NCBI GenBank assembly: GCA_040384465.1
Contig: JAZKJF010000003.1
Location: forward strand, 545,839-609,838
Length of the DNA: 64,000 nt
Origin: UBA5078 sp040384465
Lineage (GTDB): Bacteria > Pseudomonadota > Gammaproteobacteria > Pseudomonadales > Pseudohongiellaceae
Direction: 5' to 3'
The notes below the pieces were generated by a model. The model ran no database searches. It was not told the origin of the DNA and saw only the letters and a program-made list of their open reading frames with translations. The position numbers were made by a program, and so were the translations under genes. Shown piece by piece: positions 33,234-40,289 of the stretch; positions within the stretch are counted from its first letter, which is position 1; each line of letters starts with the position of its first letter.

Positions 33234-33350
33234 GTCTAATGCCCAGTTTAACTGGCGCCGGAGCGCGAAGCGCGGAGGGCACCAACACTGGCCATGAAGT
33301 TGGCAAAGCCATGGCCAGTGTTGGTGCCCGCGTTGAACCGCCAGCTAGGA
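33234..33350. repeat. large attC-like hairpin
   Basis: A perfect 19-bp inverted repeat (33277-33295 and 33311-33329) sits inside an outer pair GTTTAAC (33246-33252) / GTTGAAC (33332-33338). Outermost are GTCTAAT (33234-33240) and GCTAGGA (33344-33350). On the minus strand it begins 16 bases after the stop of the gene at 33367 and ends 27 bases before the next start. The spacing of the boxes resembles an integron attC site, but the outer boxes do not match the consensus fully. Confidence 0.55.
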
Positions 33351-33366
33351 AGCTGCGCAGAATAAA

Positions 33367-34530
33367 TCAGAATTCTTCCCACTCCAATAAGTCAGCAAGC
33401 TTCTCGAAAGGTGATTCAAGTTCTCCGAGAAATTTATAAGCTTCTGCTGTTAAAGAAAACCTATATTTCTCCATTTTTCCCCCTGATTCGTATGTGATCT
33501 CAATTTTTTTCCCCGGAAATCTTGCGCAGATTGGCAGCACAAACTGAGAGCAGTGAATTTGTCTGATGTGGCCATCCATAGGGTTGACGTCAAGGATTTT
33601 TGCTGACACCAAATCAGCGGCTTCTTCAAGCCCAATCAAGGTAAAGCCTTGTGTGGCGAATGAGGCGGCTAGTGCCGTTGCAATTGAGTAGATGTCGACT
33701 TCGACTCTTGGGAGGCGATCTCGCAATTGCTCTATGTTGTTGAGGATAGTTAGTTCTCTGGAGCTTTTCAGTGCGCCCAAGCGGCGAATGAGCTCCTTGG
33801 ATAGCAAGAACAATTCCTCTCGCGTTATTTCTATGCTGCGTTTTGGGGATGACTTTCCGTAAGTGGCAATAATCTTCTCGCCAGAGACACTGAAGGAATG
33901 GTGCTGGGCGATATTTCGCCACTGGTTTATTCTGACGCCCCAGGTGCCAGGCGTTAGAAGGTCAGGAAATGAATTGAGCCGGTTGAATTGTTCAATGACT
34001 TTTCCAAAATCTGCCTCAATCACCGATTTACAATCTGCTGACTGGCCTAAATTTATTGCTGATAAGCAATAAATTTCTTTGATAAAAGGCTGAATTGTGG
34101 ATTCAATGAGACCTCCGATAATGCGGAACATTTCGAAGGCATATTCTTCTATATTGAGCCCATCTTTTGATTGCTCAAATAGAATTTGCATTGAGTATTT
34201 TCTCTGAGCCTCTCGAATGCAGGCTTCGAATTCGCAAATGGCTTGGTAAGCGAGTGACTGATTCTTTGAAATTGCGGAGTTCCGTATTTCAAAAGATTTG
34301 ACAAGTAGTTGCTTCCACTCAGGGCGCACATTGAGATTTGCGATACACAAGGCTTCGTTTGCAAGTAAGGAAACTGCCTGCTTCCATAGAAGCTCTTTGT
34401 CCTGCACGTATGGGTCTAATACATCTACTATGGATGACTTTAAATCAGCAAGAGCAACGCCACCTTTGAGCGCCTTGGTAAAGGGCTCGAAGTTCTCAAC
34501 AGTTTTTAGGTAATGCGGCCTTACGGTCAT
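33367..34530 (-). CDS. unrecognised protein with HEPN-like RNIAQH motif
   Basis: 387 residues, cytoplasmic, helical. INQWRNIAQHHSF has Arg 205 and His 210 in the R-N-x3-H arrangement of HEPN RNases, placed after a helical bundle as in HEPN domains. The C-terminal part (SGGKMEKYRFSLTAEAYKFLGEL) is beta-rich and may be a sensor or partner domain. It is one of the more A+T-rich genes in the window and lies at the edge of the accessory block. No family name can be given with confidence. Confidence 0.6.
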   Translation of the reverse strand: MTVRPHYLKTVENFEPFTKALKGGVALADLKSSIVDVLDPYVQDKELLWKQAVSLLANEALCIANLNVRPEWKQLLVKSFEIRNSAISKNQSLAYQAICEFEACIREAQRKYSMQILFEQSKDGLNIEEYAFEMFRIIGGLIESTIQPFIKEIYCLSAINLGQSADCKSVIEADFGKVIEQFNRLNSFPDLLTPGTWGVRINQWRNIAQHHSFSVSGEKIIATYGKSSPKRSIEITREELFLLSKELIRRLGALKSSRELTILNNIEQLRDRLPRVEVDIYSIATALAASFATQGFTLIGLEEAADLVSAKILDVNPMDGHIRQIHCSQFVLPICARFPGKKIEITYESGGKMEKYRFSLTAEAYKFLGELESPFEKLADLLEWEEF

Positions 34531-34575
34531 AGATTCCTAACATCCGCATGGTGTACAAGAACAATCTCCTGCTCG

Positions 34576-34595
34576 GCTGGCGGGAATCTAACCCG
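34576..34595 (-). other. tRNA/tmRNA T-arm-like fragment
   Basis: On the minus strand CGGGTTAGATTCCCGCCAGC matches, at 19 of 20 bases from memory, the 3' T-arm and following bases (CGGGTTCGATTCCCGCCAGC) found in many tmRNA genes. No complete tRNA or tmRNA surrounds it. It could be an old attachment-site remnant. Confidence 0.3.
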
Positions 34596-34637
34596 ATTCC
34601 ACGAACAAACACAATCTCTTAAACCCCAAAAAAGCAC

Positions 34638-34670
34638 AAAGCCGAAGCAAATCATCGATTCGCTTCGGCT
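34638..34670 (-). terminator. terminator of the Met/Gly-rich exported protein gene
   Basis: A 15-bp stem with one mismatch (AAGCCGAAGCAAATC / GATTCGCTTCGGCTT), followed on the minus strand by TTTGTGCTTTTTT. It is located 24 bases after the stop. Confidence 0.8.
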
Positions 34671-34694
34671 TCGTTCTATAACTTAATCTAAAGC

Positions 34695-35270
34695 TTACTG
34701 ACCGCGTTGCATCATGCGCTCGCGCATTTGCGCCATGCGGGCTTCTTCTGCTTCGCGGTATTTGACCATCTGGGTTTCGGTCAGAACCGGAGCCAGTATC
34801 TCTTCGGCCTGGCGCTGCATTTCGGGACGGCGCTCCATGTTCATCGCCATGCCACCGCCCTGGCGCATACCACCAGCGGCTGGTGCCGCAGCCTGGTCAC
34901 CTGCTGCAGGCGCACCACCGTGCTGGGAATGGTCGACTGGCGCATCTGCGGGAGTAGCGGCCTGACCACCGCTCTGAGGCATGGCGCCCTGTCCTGCGCC
35001 CATGCGCATACCACCACCGCCGCTGGCCATCATTTCACGCATGGCGGACATCTGCAGTTCGTTGACCTTGCCCATGGCTTCGCGGAAGGCGGCTTCCTGC
35101 TGAGAGGTGATTTCGAGCGTGGCGATCAGTTCGGCGACGCGGACTTCGGGGTTACCCATGCCCATGCCGCCACCACCGCCGCCTCCACCTGAACCGGGTT
35201 GGGCGAGGAGGGATTGGCTGCCGAGGGTTAGCACTAGCGTGGTAAGGAGGGGGATCAGTTTGGATTTCAT
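34695..35270 (-). CDS. exported Gly/Met-rich protein, Spy/CpxP-like architecture
   Basis: 191 residues: a signal peptide (SQSLLAQ), a run of eight Gly, then a helical part (ELIATLEITSQQEAAFREAMGKVNELQMSAMREMM), a low-complexity Ala/Gly/Met/His insert (PVDHSQHGG, GGMRQGGGMAMNMERR) and a final helix with LTETQMVKYREAEEARMAQM. The LTxxQ-like ends recall Spy/CpxP chaperones, and the Met/His-rich insert could bind copper, but both are inferences. ATG 35270 has GGAG upstream. Confidence 0.7.
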   Translation of the reverse strand: MKSKLIPLLTTLVLTLGSQSLLAQPGSGGGGGGGGMGMGNPEVRVAELIATLEITSQQEAAFREAMGKVNELQMSAMREMMASGGGGMRMGAGQGAMPQSGGQAATPADAPVDHSQHGGAPAAGDQAAAPAAGGMRQGGGMAMNMERRPEMQRQAEEILAPVLTETQMVKYREAEEARMAQMRERMMQRGQ

Positions 35271-35431
35271 GGGGTGCTCCAATGTTGTGTGTATGTGACT
35301 GTTTACGTATGGCGTGAGGATATCTGTTGGGGCTACTTCATAGGAATGCTAGAGCGCAAGGTCGAAATCTGCGCTATACCGGTAATGAGACGCCGGAGTG
35401 CATCTCGTCAACCTTCGACAAGGACGCCAAA

Positions 35432-35704
35432 ATGCCTGCGATTTAGAAGTTTTACGGCCTGACTATCTACATGTATTATCTCGACAATAGGAAGCACAAG
35501 CTCCCCCACATCCATGTTAAACATCAAGGCGATGAAGTCGTCGTATCGATCCCGGATGGCTCAGTGCTTGAGGGTTGGATTCCCGGAGCTAAGATGAGAA
35601 TGGTTCAGGTCTGGATAGCACAACATGAAAGCGAGTTGATGGTCGACTGGCATCTGAGTGTTTGCGGAGAACGCCCCCTTAAAATAGAAGGATTGAAATT
35701 ATGA
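35432..35704 (+). pseudogene. DUF4160 gene with in-frame TAG at codon 5
   Basis: ATG 35432 has an excellent AAGGA seven bases upstream and reads MPAI, TAG (35444-35446), then KFYGLTIYMYYLDNRKHK and LPHIHVKHQ, aligning with the intact paralogue MPTISIFYGIVIRMFFYD at 7459. The stop replaces the Ser of MPTIS. Translation could only resume at ATG 35471, which has no ribosome site and removes a conserved N-terminal strand. The remainder (77 codons) is intact and overlaps the DUF2442 gene by four bases, so decay is recent or a shorter product is made. Confidence 0.8.
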
Positions 35705-35937
35705 ACCCACGTGTCAAATCCGTCTCCCCTCTCCCGGGCTACAAACTGCTACTGGAATTCACCAGTGGTGAGCGAGGTGAATATAGTTGCCAAGGTTTGC
35801 TCAATTTTGGGGTCTTCCGCGAACTGCGCGATGAGGGATATTTTCGTCAGGCCAGCGTTTGCGATGGCACGGTAGTGTGGCCGCATGAGCAGGATATATG
35901 TCCGGATACTTTGTATATGGATTCGGAGCGGGTGTAG
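35701..35937 (+). CDS. DUF2442 domain protein, second copy
   Basis: 78 residues. VKSVSPLPGYKLLLEFTSGERGEYSCQGLL, then VWPHEQDICPDTLYMDS, as in DUF2442 (NE0471-type N-terminal fold). Its start overlaps the interrupted DUF4160 frame by four bases. It diverges widely from the 6942-7190 copy, so the two pairs were acquired separately or duplicated long ago. Confidence 0.83.
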   Translation: MNPRVKSVSPLPGYKLLLEFTSGERGEYSCQGLLNFGVFRELRDEGYFRQASVCDGTVVWPHEQDICPDTLYMDSERV

Positions 35938-35956
35938 AGCCTAGAGGCATGAGGGG

Positions 35957-35982
35957 GTCGCCTGCAGGGCAGGCTCATACAG
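35957..35982. repeat. single REP-like arm
   Basis: GTCGCCTGCAGGGCAGGCTC ATACAG, identical to the right arm of the 5.2-kb element but without its partner. It lies between the DUF2442 stop and the convergent ABC-F gene. Confidence 0.75.
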
Positions 35983-36018
35983 GAGAAAGGGAAGGCGTAG
36001 ACACAGGGCTCGTAAAGG

Positions 36019-37908
36019 TCAGGAGTTGGATTCCAGGGTTTCGCTCTTTTCCAGCCACTGTTCTTCGACGGCATCGGCTTCGGATTTCAGGGTGGCCTGT
36101 TTCTGCAAAAGAGTGGTGAGGTCTTTTTTTCTGGATTCCTGGTAGAGCGTTTCGTCGGCGAGTTTTTCTTCGACCTGTTTGAGTTCGACGTGGAGCTTGT
36201 CGAGTTTCTGTTCCAACTTCTTGATCTCATTGCGCAGCGGGGCGAGCTGCTGGCGCTGAACAGCTGCTTGCTGACGTTGTTCTTTGCGGTCACCTTTTTT
36301 GTCGTCTGGCGCGCTGACGGAAGTGCCGGTGCTGCCCTTGCTGTTTTCCTGCATCCACTTTTCGTAATCGTGCAGGTCGCCTTCGAATTCCTGACAGCGG
36401 CCGTTGTGAATCGAATAGAACTCATCGACAGTGTTGCCGAGCAGATAGCGGTCATGGGAAACGATGACCAGCGCGCCTTCATAGCCCATCAGCGCTTCGG
36501 TCAGCGCGTGGCGCATCTCAAGGTCCAGGTGGTTGGTCGGTTCGTCGAGCAGCAACAGGTTCGGCTTCTTCCAGACGACCAGCGCGAGTGCGAGGCGCGC
36601 CTTTTCGCCACCGGAAAAATTCTCGATGGTCTCGTGGATGCGTTCACCACGGAAATCGAAACCGCCGAGAAAATCGCGAATGGTTTGTTCACGCGCGGAA
36701 GGGTCCAGACGCTGAATCAGCAGCACAGGGCTGGCGCGTTGATCGAGCACATCCACCTGATGCTGCGCGAAGTAACCCACCTGCAGATATTTCGACGTGC
36801 GCATCTCTCCGGCCAGAGGCGTCAGTTCGCCCGCCATGGTGCGCAGCAGCGTGGATTTGCCGCAGCCGTTGAAACCGAGCAGACCGATGCGCGTGCCACC
36901 ACGCACAATCAGACGAATGTTGGTGACGAGTGCTTTGTCGCCATAACCGACGCTGACCTTATCCATGGCGAGCACTTCTTCGGGAATGCGTTCGGGCTCA
37001 GGGAATTCAAACTGGAATGGCGAGTCAATGTGCGCGGGCGCGATCTTCTGCATGCGGTCGAGTTCTTTCAGGCGGCTCTGCGCTTGTCGGGCCTTGGTGG
37101 CCTTGGCGCGAAAGCGGCGCACGAAGTCTTCGATCTCGGCCACGCGGCGCTGCTGCTTCTCGAACATCGCCTGTTCCTGCGCGAGGCGCTCGGCGCGCTG
37201 CAGTTCGAAGCTGCTGTAATTGCCGCGATACAGATTCAGGCGTTGCTGCTCCACGCTCACCACATAGGAAATCACTTCGTCGAGAAAGCTGCGGTCGTGC
37301 GAGATGATCAGCAGCGTGCCTTGATAACGATTGAGCCATTGCTCCAGCCACAGCGTCGCTTCCATGTCGAGGTGGTTGGTGGGTTCGTCGAGGAGCAGCA
37401 AATCGGAGGGCGCCATCAGCGCAGCGGCGAGGTTGAGACGAATGCGCCAGCCACCGGAAAACGTGGAGACGGCGTTGTCGAATTTGTCGGCACTGAAGCC
37501 AAGGCCGGAGAGCAGCTGCATGGCGCGGTAGCGAATGTCGTAGCCGCCGATCTTGTCCATCTCGCTGTGCCAATGGGCGATCTGCGCGCCATCGCCAGCT
37601 TTGTCGGCAGCGTTCATGTGGCGCTCGACCTCGCGATAGCGCTCATCGCCATCGATCACGTAGTCGACCGCCGATTGAGTCGATGCCTCCGTCTCTTGCC
37701 GCATGTGGGCGATGCGCGTGCCCTCGGGCAACGAGAGATCCCCCGCATCCAGTCCCAGTTGTCCCATAAGGCAGGCAAAGAGGCTGGATTTACCACTGCC
37801 GTTGCGGCCGATGACGCCGATCTTCTGGCCATCGTGGATCGCAAGGCTGGCACTCTGGAGGAGCACTTGTTCACCGCGCATCAGCGTGGCATTGGTCAGG
37901 GAGATCAT
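36019..37908 (-). CDS. yheS: ABC-F ATPase, YheS-like
   Basis: 629 residues, two ABC domains with Walker A GRNGSGKSSL and GFNGCGKSTL, signature FSGGWRIRL and FSGGEKARL, and Walker B LLLLDEPTNHLD in both. There are no membrane segments; a charged linker (RVAEIEDFVRRFRAKATKARQAQSRLKEL) joins them, and a C-terminal coiled coil (RNEIKKLEQKLDKLHVELKQVEEKLADE) follows. ABC-F proteins act on the ribosome. ATG 37908 (MISLTNATLMRGEQVL) is the family start. It is divergent from the response-regulator gene. Confidence 0.93.
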   Translation of the reverse strand: MISLTNATLMRGEQVLLQSASLAIHDGQKIGVIGRNGSGKSSLFACLMGQLGLDAGDLSLPEGTRIAHMRQETEASTQSAVDYVIDGDERYREVERHMNAADKAGDGAQIAHWHSEMDKIGGYDIRYRAMQLLSGLGFSADKFDNAVSTFSGGWRIRLNLAAALMAPSDLLLLDEPTNHLDMEATLWLEQWLNRYQGTLLIISHDRSFLDEVISYVVSVEQQRLNLYRGNYSSFELQRAERLAQEQAMFEKQQRRVAEIEDFVRRFRAKATKARQAQSRLKELDRMQKIAPAHIDSPFQFEFPEPERIPEEVLAMDKVSVGYGDKALVTNIRLIVRGGTRIGLLGFNGCGKSTLLRTMAGELTPLAGEMRTSKYLQVGYFAQHQVDVLDQRASPVLLIQRLDPSAREQTIRDFLGGFDFRGERIHETIENFSGGEKARLALALVVWKKPNLLLLDEPTNHLDLEMRHALTEALMGYEGALVIVSHDRYLLGNTVDEFYSIHNGRCQEFEGDLHDYEKWMQENSKGSTGTSVSAPDDKKGDRKEQRQQAAVQRQQLAPLRNEIKKLEQKLDKLHVELKQVEEKLADETLYQESRKKDLTTLLQKQATLKSEADAVEEQWLEKSETLESNS

Positions 37909-38097
37909 CGGGCAGCTCGGTCGAAGAAATTGCGCGCCATAATACCTGCCATGCCATGGCACTGCACCCCTTCTGTGACGACTTGTGACACTGCCTATGC
38001 AGCCCCGTCCCGTTGATTGATTTCCCATGGCTGAATTCGTACACTCGATTTTCAGGTTCAGGGACACTCGTCTGCTGGGCGACGCGAGCAGAACACT

Positions 38098-38799
38098 ATG
38101 AAACAGATACTGCTGATAGACGATGATGAAAAGCTCGGGCAACTGCTGACGCAGTACCTTGAGCGTTACGACATGGCGGTAACCGCCGCTCACACACCTT
38201 CCAAAGGCTTCGAACATTTAAAGCGCCACAAGCCGGATCTGCTGATCCTCGACGTGATGCTGCCCGAGAAAGACGGCTTCGAGATCTGCCGGGAAATTCG
38301 CGCCAAGTCTTCTATTTACGGACAGTTGCCGATTCTGATGCTGACCGCACACGGGGAAGTCACCGACCGCATCGTCGGGCTGGAACTCGGGGCGGATGAT
38401 TATCTGCCAAAACCCTTCGAGCCGCGCGAACTGGTGGCACGCATCACCAACATTCTGCGACGCACCAGTGATGAGGTGCGTAACCAGCAGGAAGTGCCGA
38501 AGATTCAGGGGCTGGAAGTCGATACCGTGCGCCGCATCGTGCACCTGGACAACGAGCTGATCGAACTGACCACGATGGAGTACGAGCTGCTGATTCTGTT
38601 CATGCAGTCGCCCAACAAGACCTACACTCGTGACGAGCTGATGAATCGGCTGCGCGGCATCGACGCCGAATTGTTCTCGCGCGCCGTGGACACTCTGGTC
38701 AGTCGGCTGCGTCATAAACTCAACGACACCTCCAAAACACCCCGTTTCATCAAGACGGTGTGGGGGCGTGGCTATACCTTCGTTGGCGAGCCCCGCTAA
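38098..38799 (+). CDS. OmpR-family response regulator
   Basis: 233 residues: a receiver with DDD at the acidic pocket, phospho-Asp 52 in LILDVMLPEKDG, Thr in MLTAHGE and Lys 105 in YLPKPFE; then a winged helix (about 130-230) with YTRDELMNRLRG and VWGRGYTFVGEPR. It resembles the RstA/CpxR branch. The kinase gene follows after 28 bases. Transcription is away from the ABC-F gene. Confidence 0.94.
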   Translation: MKQILLIDDDEKLGQLLTQYLERYDMAVTAAHTPSKGFEHLKRHKPDLLILDVMLPEKDGFEICREIRAKSSIYGQLPILMLTAHGEVTDRIVGLELGADDYLPKPFEPRELVARITNILRRTSDEVRNQQEVPKIQGLEVDTVRRIVHLDNELIELTTMEYELLILFMQSPNKTYTRDELMNRLRGIDAELFSRAVDTLVSRLRHKLNDTSKTPRFIKTVWGRGYTFVGEPR

Positions 38800-38827
38800 A
38801 TGCTGACTTCCTTATGACGATCTCACT

Positions 38828-40174
38828 ATGAAAGTGAACGGACGCTTTCGCACTTCGCTGTTCTTTCGCCTATTCGTCATTTTCAGCGTCACGGTGCTGG
38901 TGTTCTTCGTGATCATTGTCCTGTCGCTGCGGCAGATCGACAGGAACTGGCGCGATCAGCGCATCAATCCCCTGCCCGATTTCTATCTGGACAACATCTC
39001 CCTGATTCTCGACAACATCGGCATGCCGCCGGACCTGCTGCGCGCCACGGAGCTGGCGCAGGAGCTGTCGCTTACTATTCTGATCCGCAGCCCGCACATC
39101 AACTGGCAGTCCGATGAGCAGAGCGACCTGGATGTCACCAACCTGAGTTTCCTGCGCGATCTCTCCGATGAGGCGGCCGTGTTGCAGGCTGGCAGCGAGG
39201 AAGTCATTCGCGTGGCCCGGGGCGGCTATGAATACTTCCTCAACCGCCGCACCCCGACGCTGAGCGAGTACGACATGATCGTCGTCTATGTCGGCCTGAC
39301 GCTCGCCGCTATCGTGTTGCTGCTCAACTATTGGATGGTGCGGCGCCTGCTGGAGCCGGTGCGGCAATTGCGCGAGGGAGCCGAGCGCATCTGCGCGGGC
39401 GATCTCGGCTATCGGGTGCATTCGAATCGCTCCGACGAGCTGGGCGAGCTGACCGAGAGCGTGAACCACATGGCCGACTCGCTGCAATCCATGCTGGAGG
39501 CCAAACGGCAATTGCTGCTGGCCATCAGCCACGAGCTGCGCACGCCGATTACCCGCGCCAAACTGCAGCTCGAATTCATGGACGAAGGCGTGATCCGCAC
39601 CAACTTGCGCGACGACATCGACGAGATCGACCTGCTGATTTCCGACCTGATCGAAGCCGAACGCCTGAGCATGCAGCATGCCGCGCTGCTGGCCGAACAC
39701 GTCGACTTCGCCGCTTACATCGGCCTGGTGCTGGAGCCTTACAAGAGTTACCTGGGTGGCTTCCGCTACATCCGGCCGGAGCAGGATCATTCTGTCAGCA
39801 TCGACAAGCTGCGCACGCGCCTGCTGCTGACCAACATCGTCAACAACGCGATTCGCCACGGCGAGGGTGGCCCCATCACCGTCACGGTGTCATTCGTGGA
39901 GAACGAGGCGATTGTGGAGGTAGTGGACGAAGGGGAAGGTATCGCGCCGGAGCATGTCGATCATCTGAGCGAACCGTTCTACCGCGCCGACAGTGCGCGG
40001 CAGCGGCATACGGGCGGTTTCGGCCTGGGGCTGTATCTGTGCCGCCTGATCGCCGAGGCGCATGGCGGCCACCTGAGCATCAGCAGCGTGCTGGGCGAAG
40101 GCACCCACGTGAAGGTGCACCTGCCGTATGAGCAGGAGAGCGAGTTTGGTGAGGAGCATCACCACCACCACTGA
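38828..40174 (+). CDS. HAMP sensor histidine kinase with natural C-terminal His5
   Basis: 448 residues: TM1 about 13-35, periplasmic sensor 36-150 (no named domain), TM2 about 151-170, HAMP 171-223, HisKA with phospho-His 235 in AISHELRTPITRAK, and HATPase with N box NNAIRH, G1 DEGEGIA and G2 GFGLGLYLCR. It pairs with the response regulator 28 bases upstream. The protein ends EEHHHHH; the CAC/CAT codons are native sequence. RstB/CpxA-like by layout; the signal is unknown. Confidence 0.92.
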   Translation: MKVNGRFRTSLFFRLFVIFSVTVLVFFVIIVLSLRQIDRNWRDQRINPLPDFYLDNISLILDNIGMPPDLLRATELAQELSLTILIRSPHINWQSDEQSDLDVTNLSFLRDLSDEAAVLQAGSEEVIRVARGGYEYFLNRRTPTLSEYDMIVVYVGLTLAAIVLLLNYWMVRRLLEPVRQLREGAERICAGDLGYRVHSNRSDELGELTESVNHMADSLQSMLEAKRQLLLAISHELRTPITRAKLQLEFMDEGVIRTNLRDDIDEIDLLISDLIEAERLSMQHAALLAEHVDFAAYIGLVLEPYKSYLGGFRYIRPEQDHSVSIDKLRTRLLLTNIVNNAIRHGEGGPITVTVSFVENEAIVEVVDEGEGIAPEHVDHLSEPFYRADSARQRHTGGFGLGLYLCRLIAEAHGGHLSISSVLGEGTHVKVHLPYEQESEFGEEHHHHH

Positions 40175-40203
40175 TTGTCTCCCCTGCCACAGAAGACCAC
40201 TGA

Positions 40204-40287
40204 CTGTAGGAGCCTGCCCTGCAGGCGACTTTGGGAATTGGCACAAGACCTGTCAAAACCTGTCGCCTGCAGGGCAGGCTCATACAG
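40204..40287. repeat. REP-like inverted pair between convergent genes
   Basis: Arms 40204-40229 and 40262-40287 carry the CTGTAGGAGCCTGCCCTGCA unit and its inverse (CTCATACAG end), separated by 32 bases, between the kinase and Gld-type operons. Confidence 0.8.
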
Positions 40288-40289
40288 GG

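Noticed and set aside
33208..33312. Upstream start of the RCGLLH-motif gene at 33312
   Set aside because: This would place coding sequence through the hairpin loop; the shorter start at 33207 is more plausible, although its ribosome site is weak.
20444..34530. A complete integron cassette array
   Set aside because: Only one attC-like hairpin was found (33.2-33.35 kb). Most gene gaps are one to sixty bases and hold no attC, and no integrase is present, so an array cannot be claimed.
36190..38016. 608-codon plus-strand frame opposite the ABC-F gene
   Set aside because: Both ABC domains of the minus-strand gene are intact; the plus frame is a codon-bias shadow without recognisable domains.
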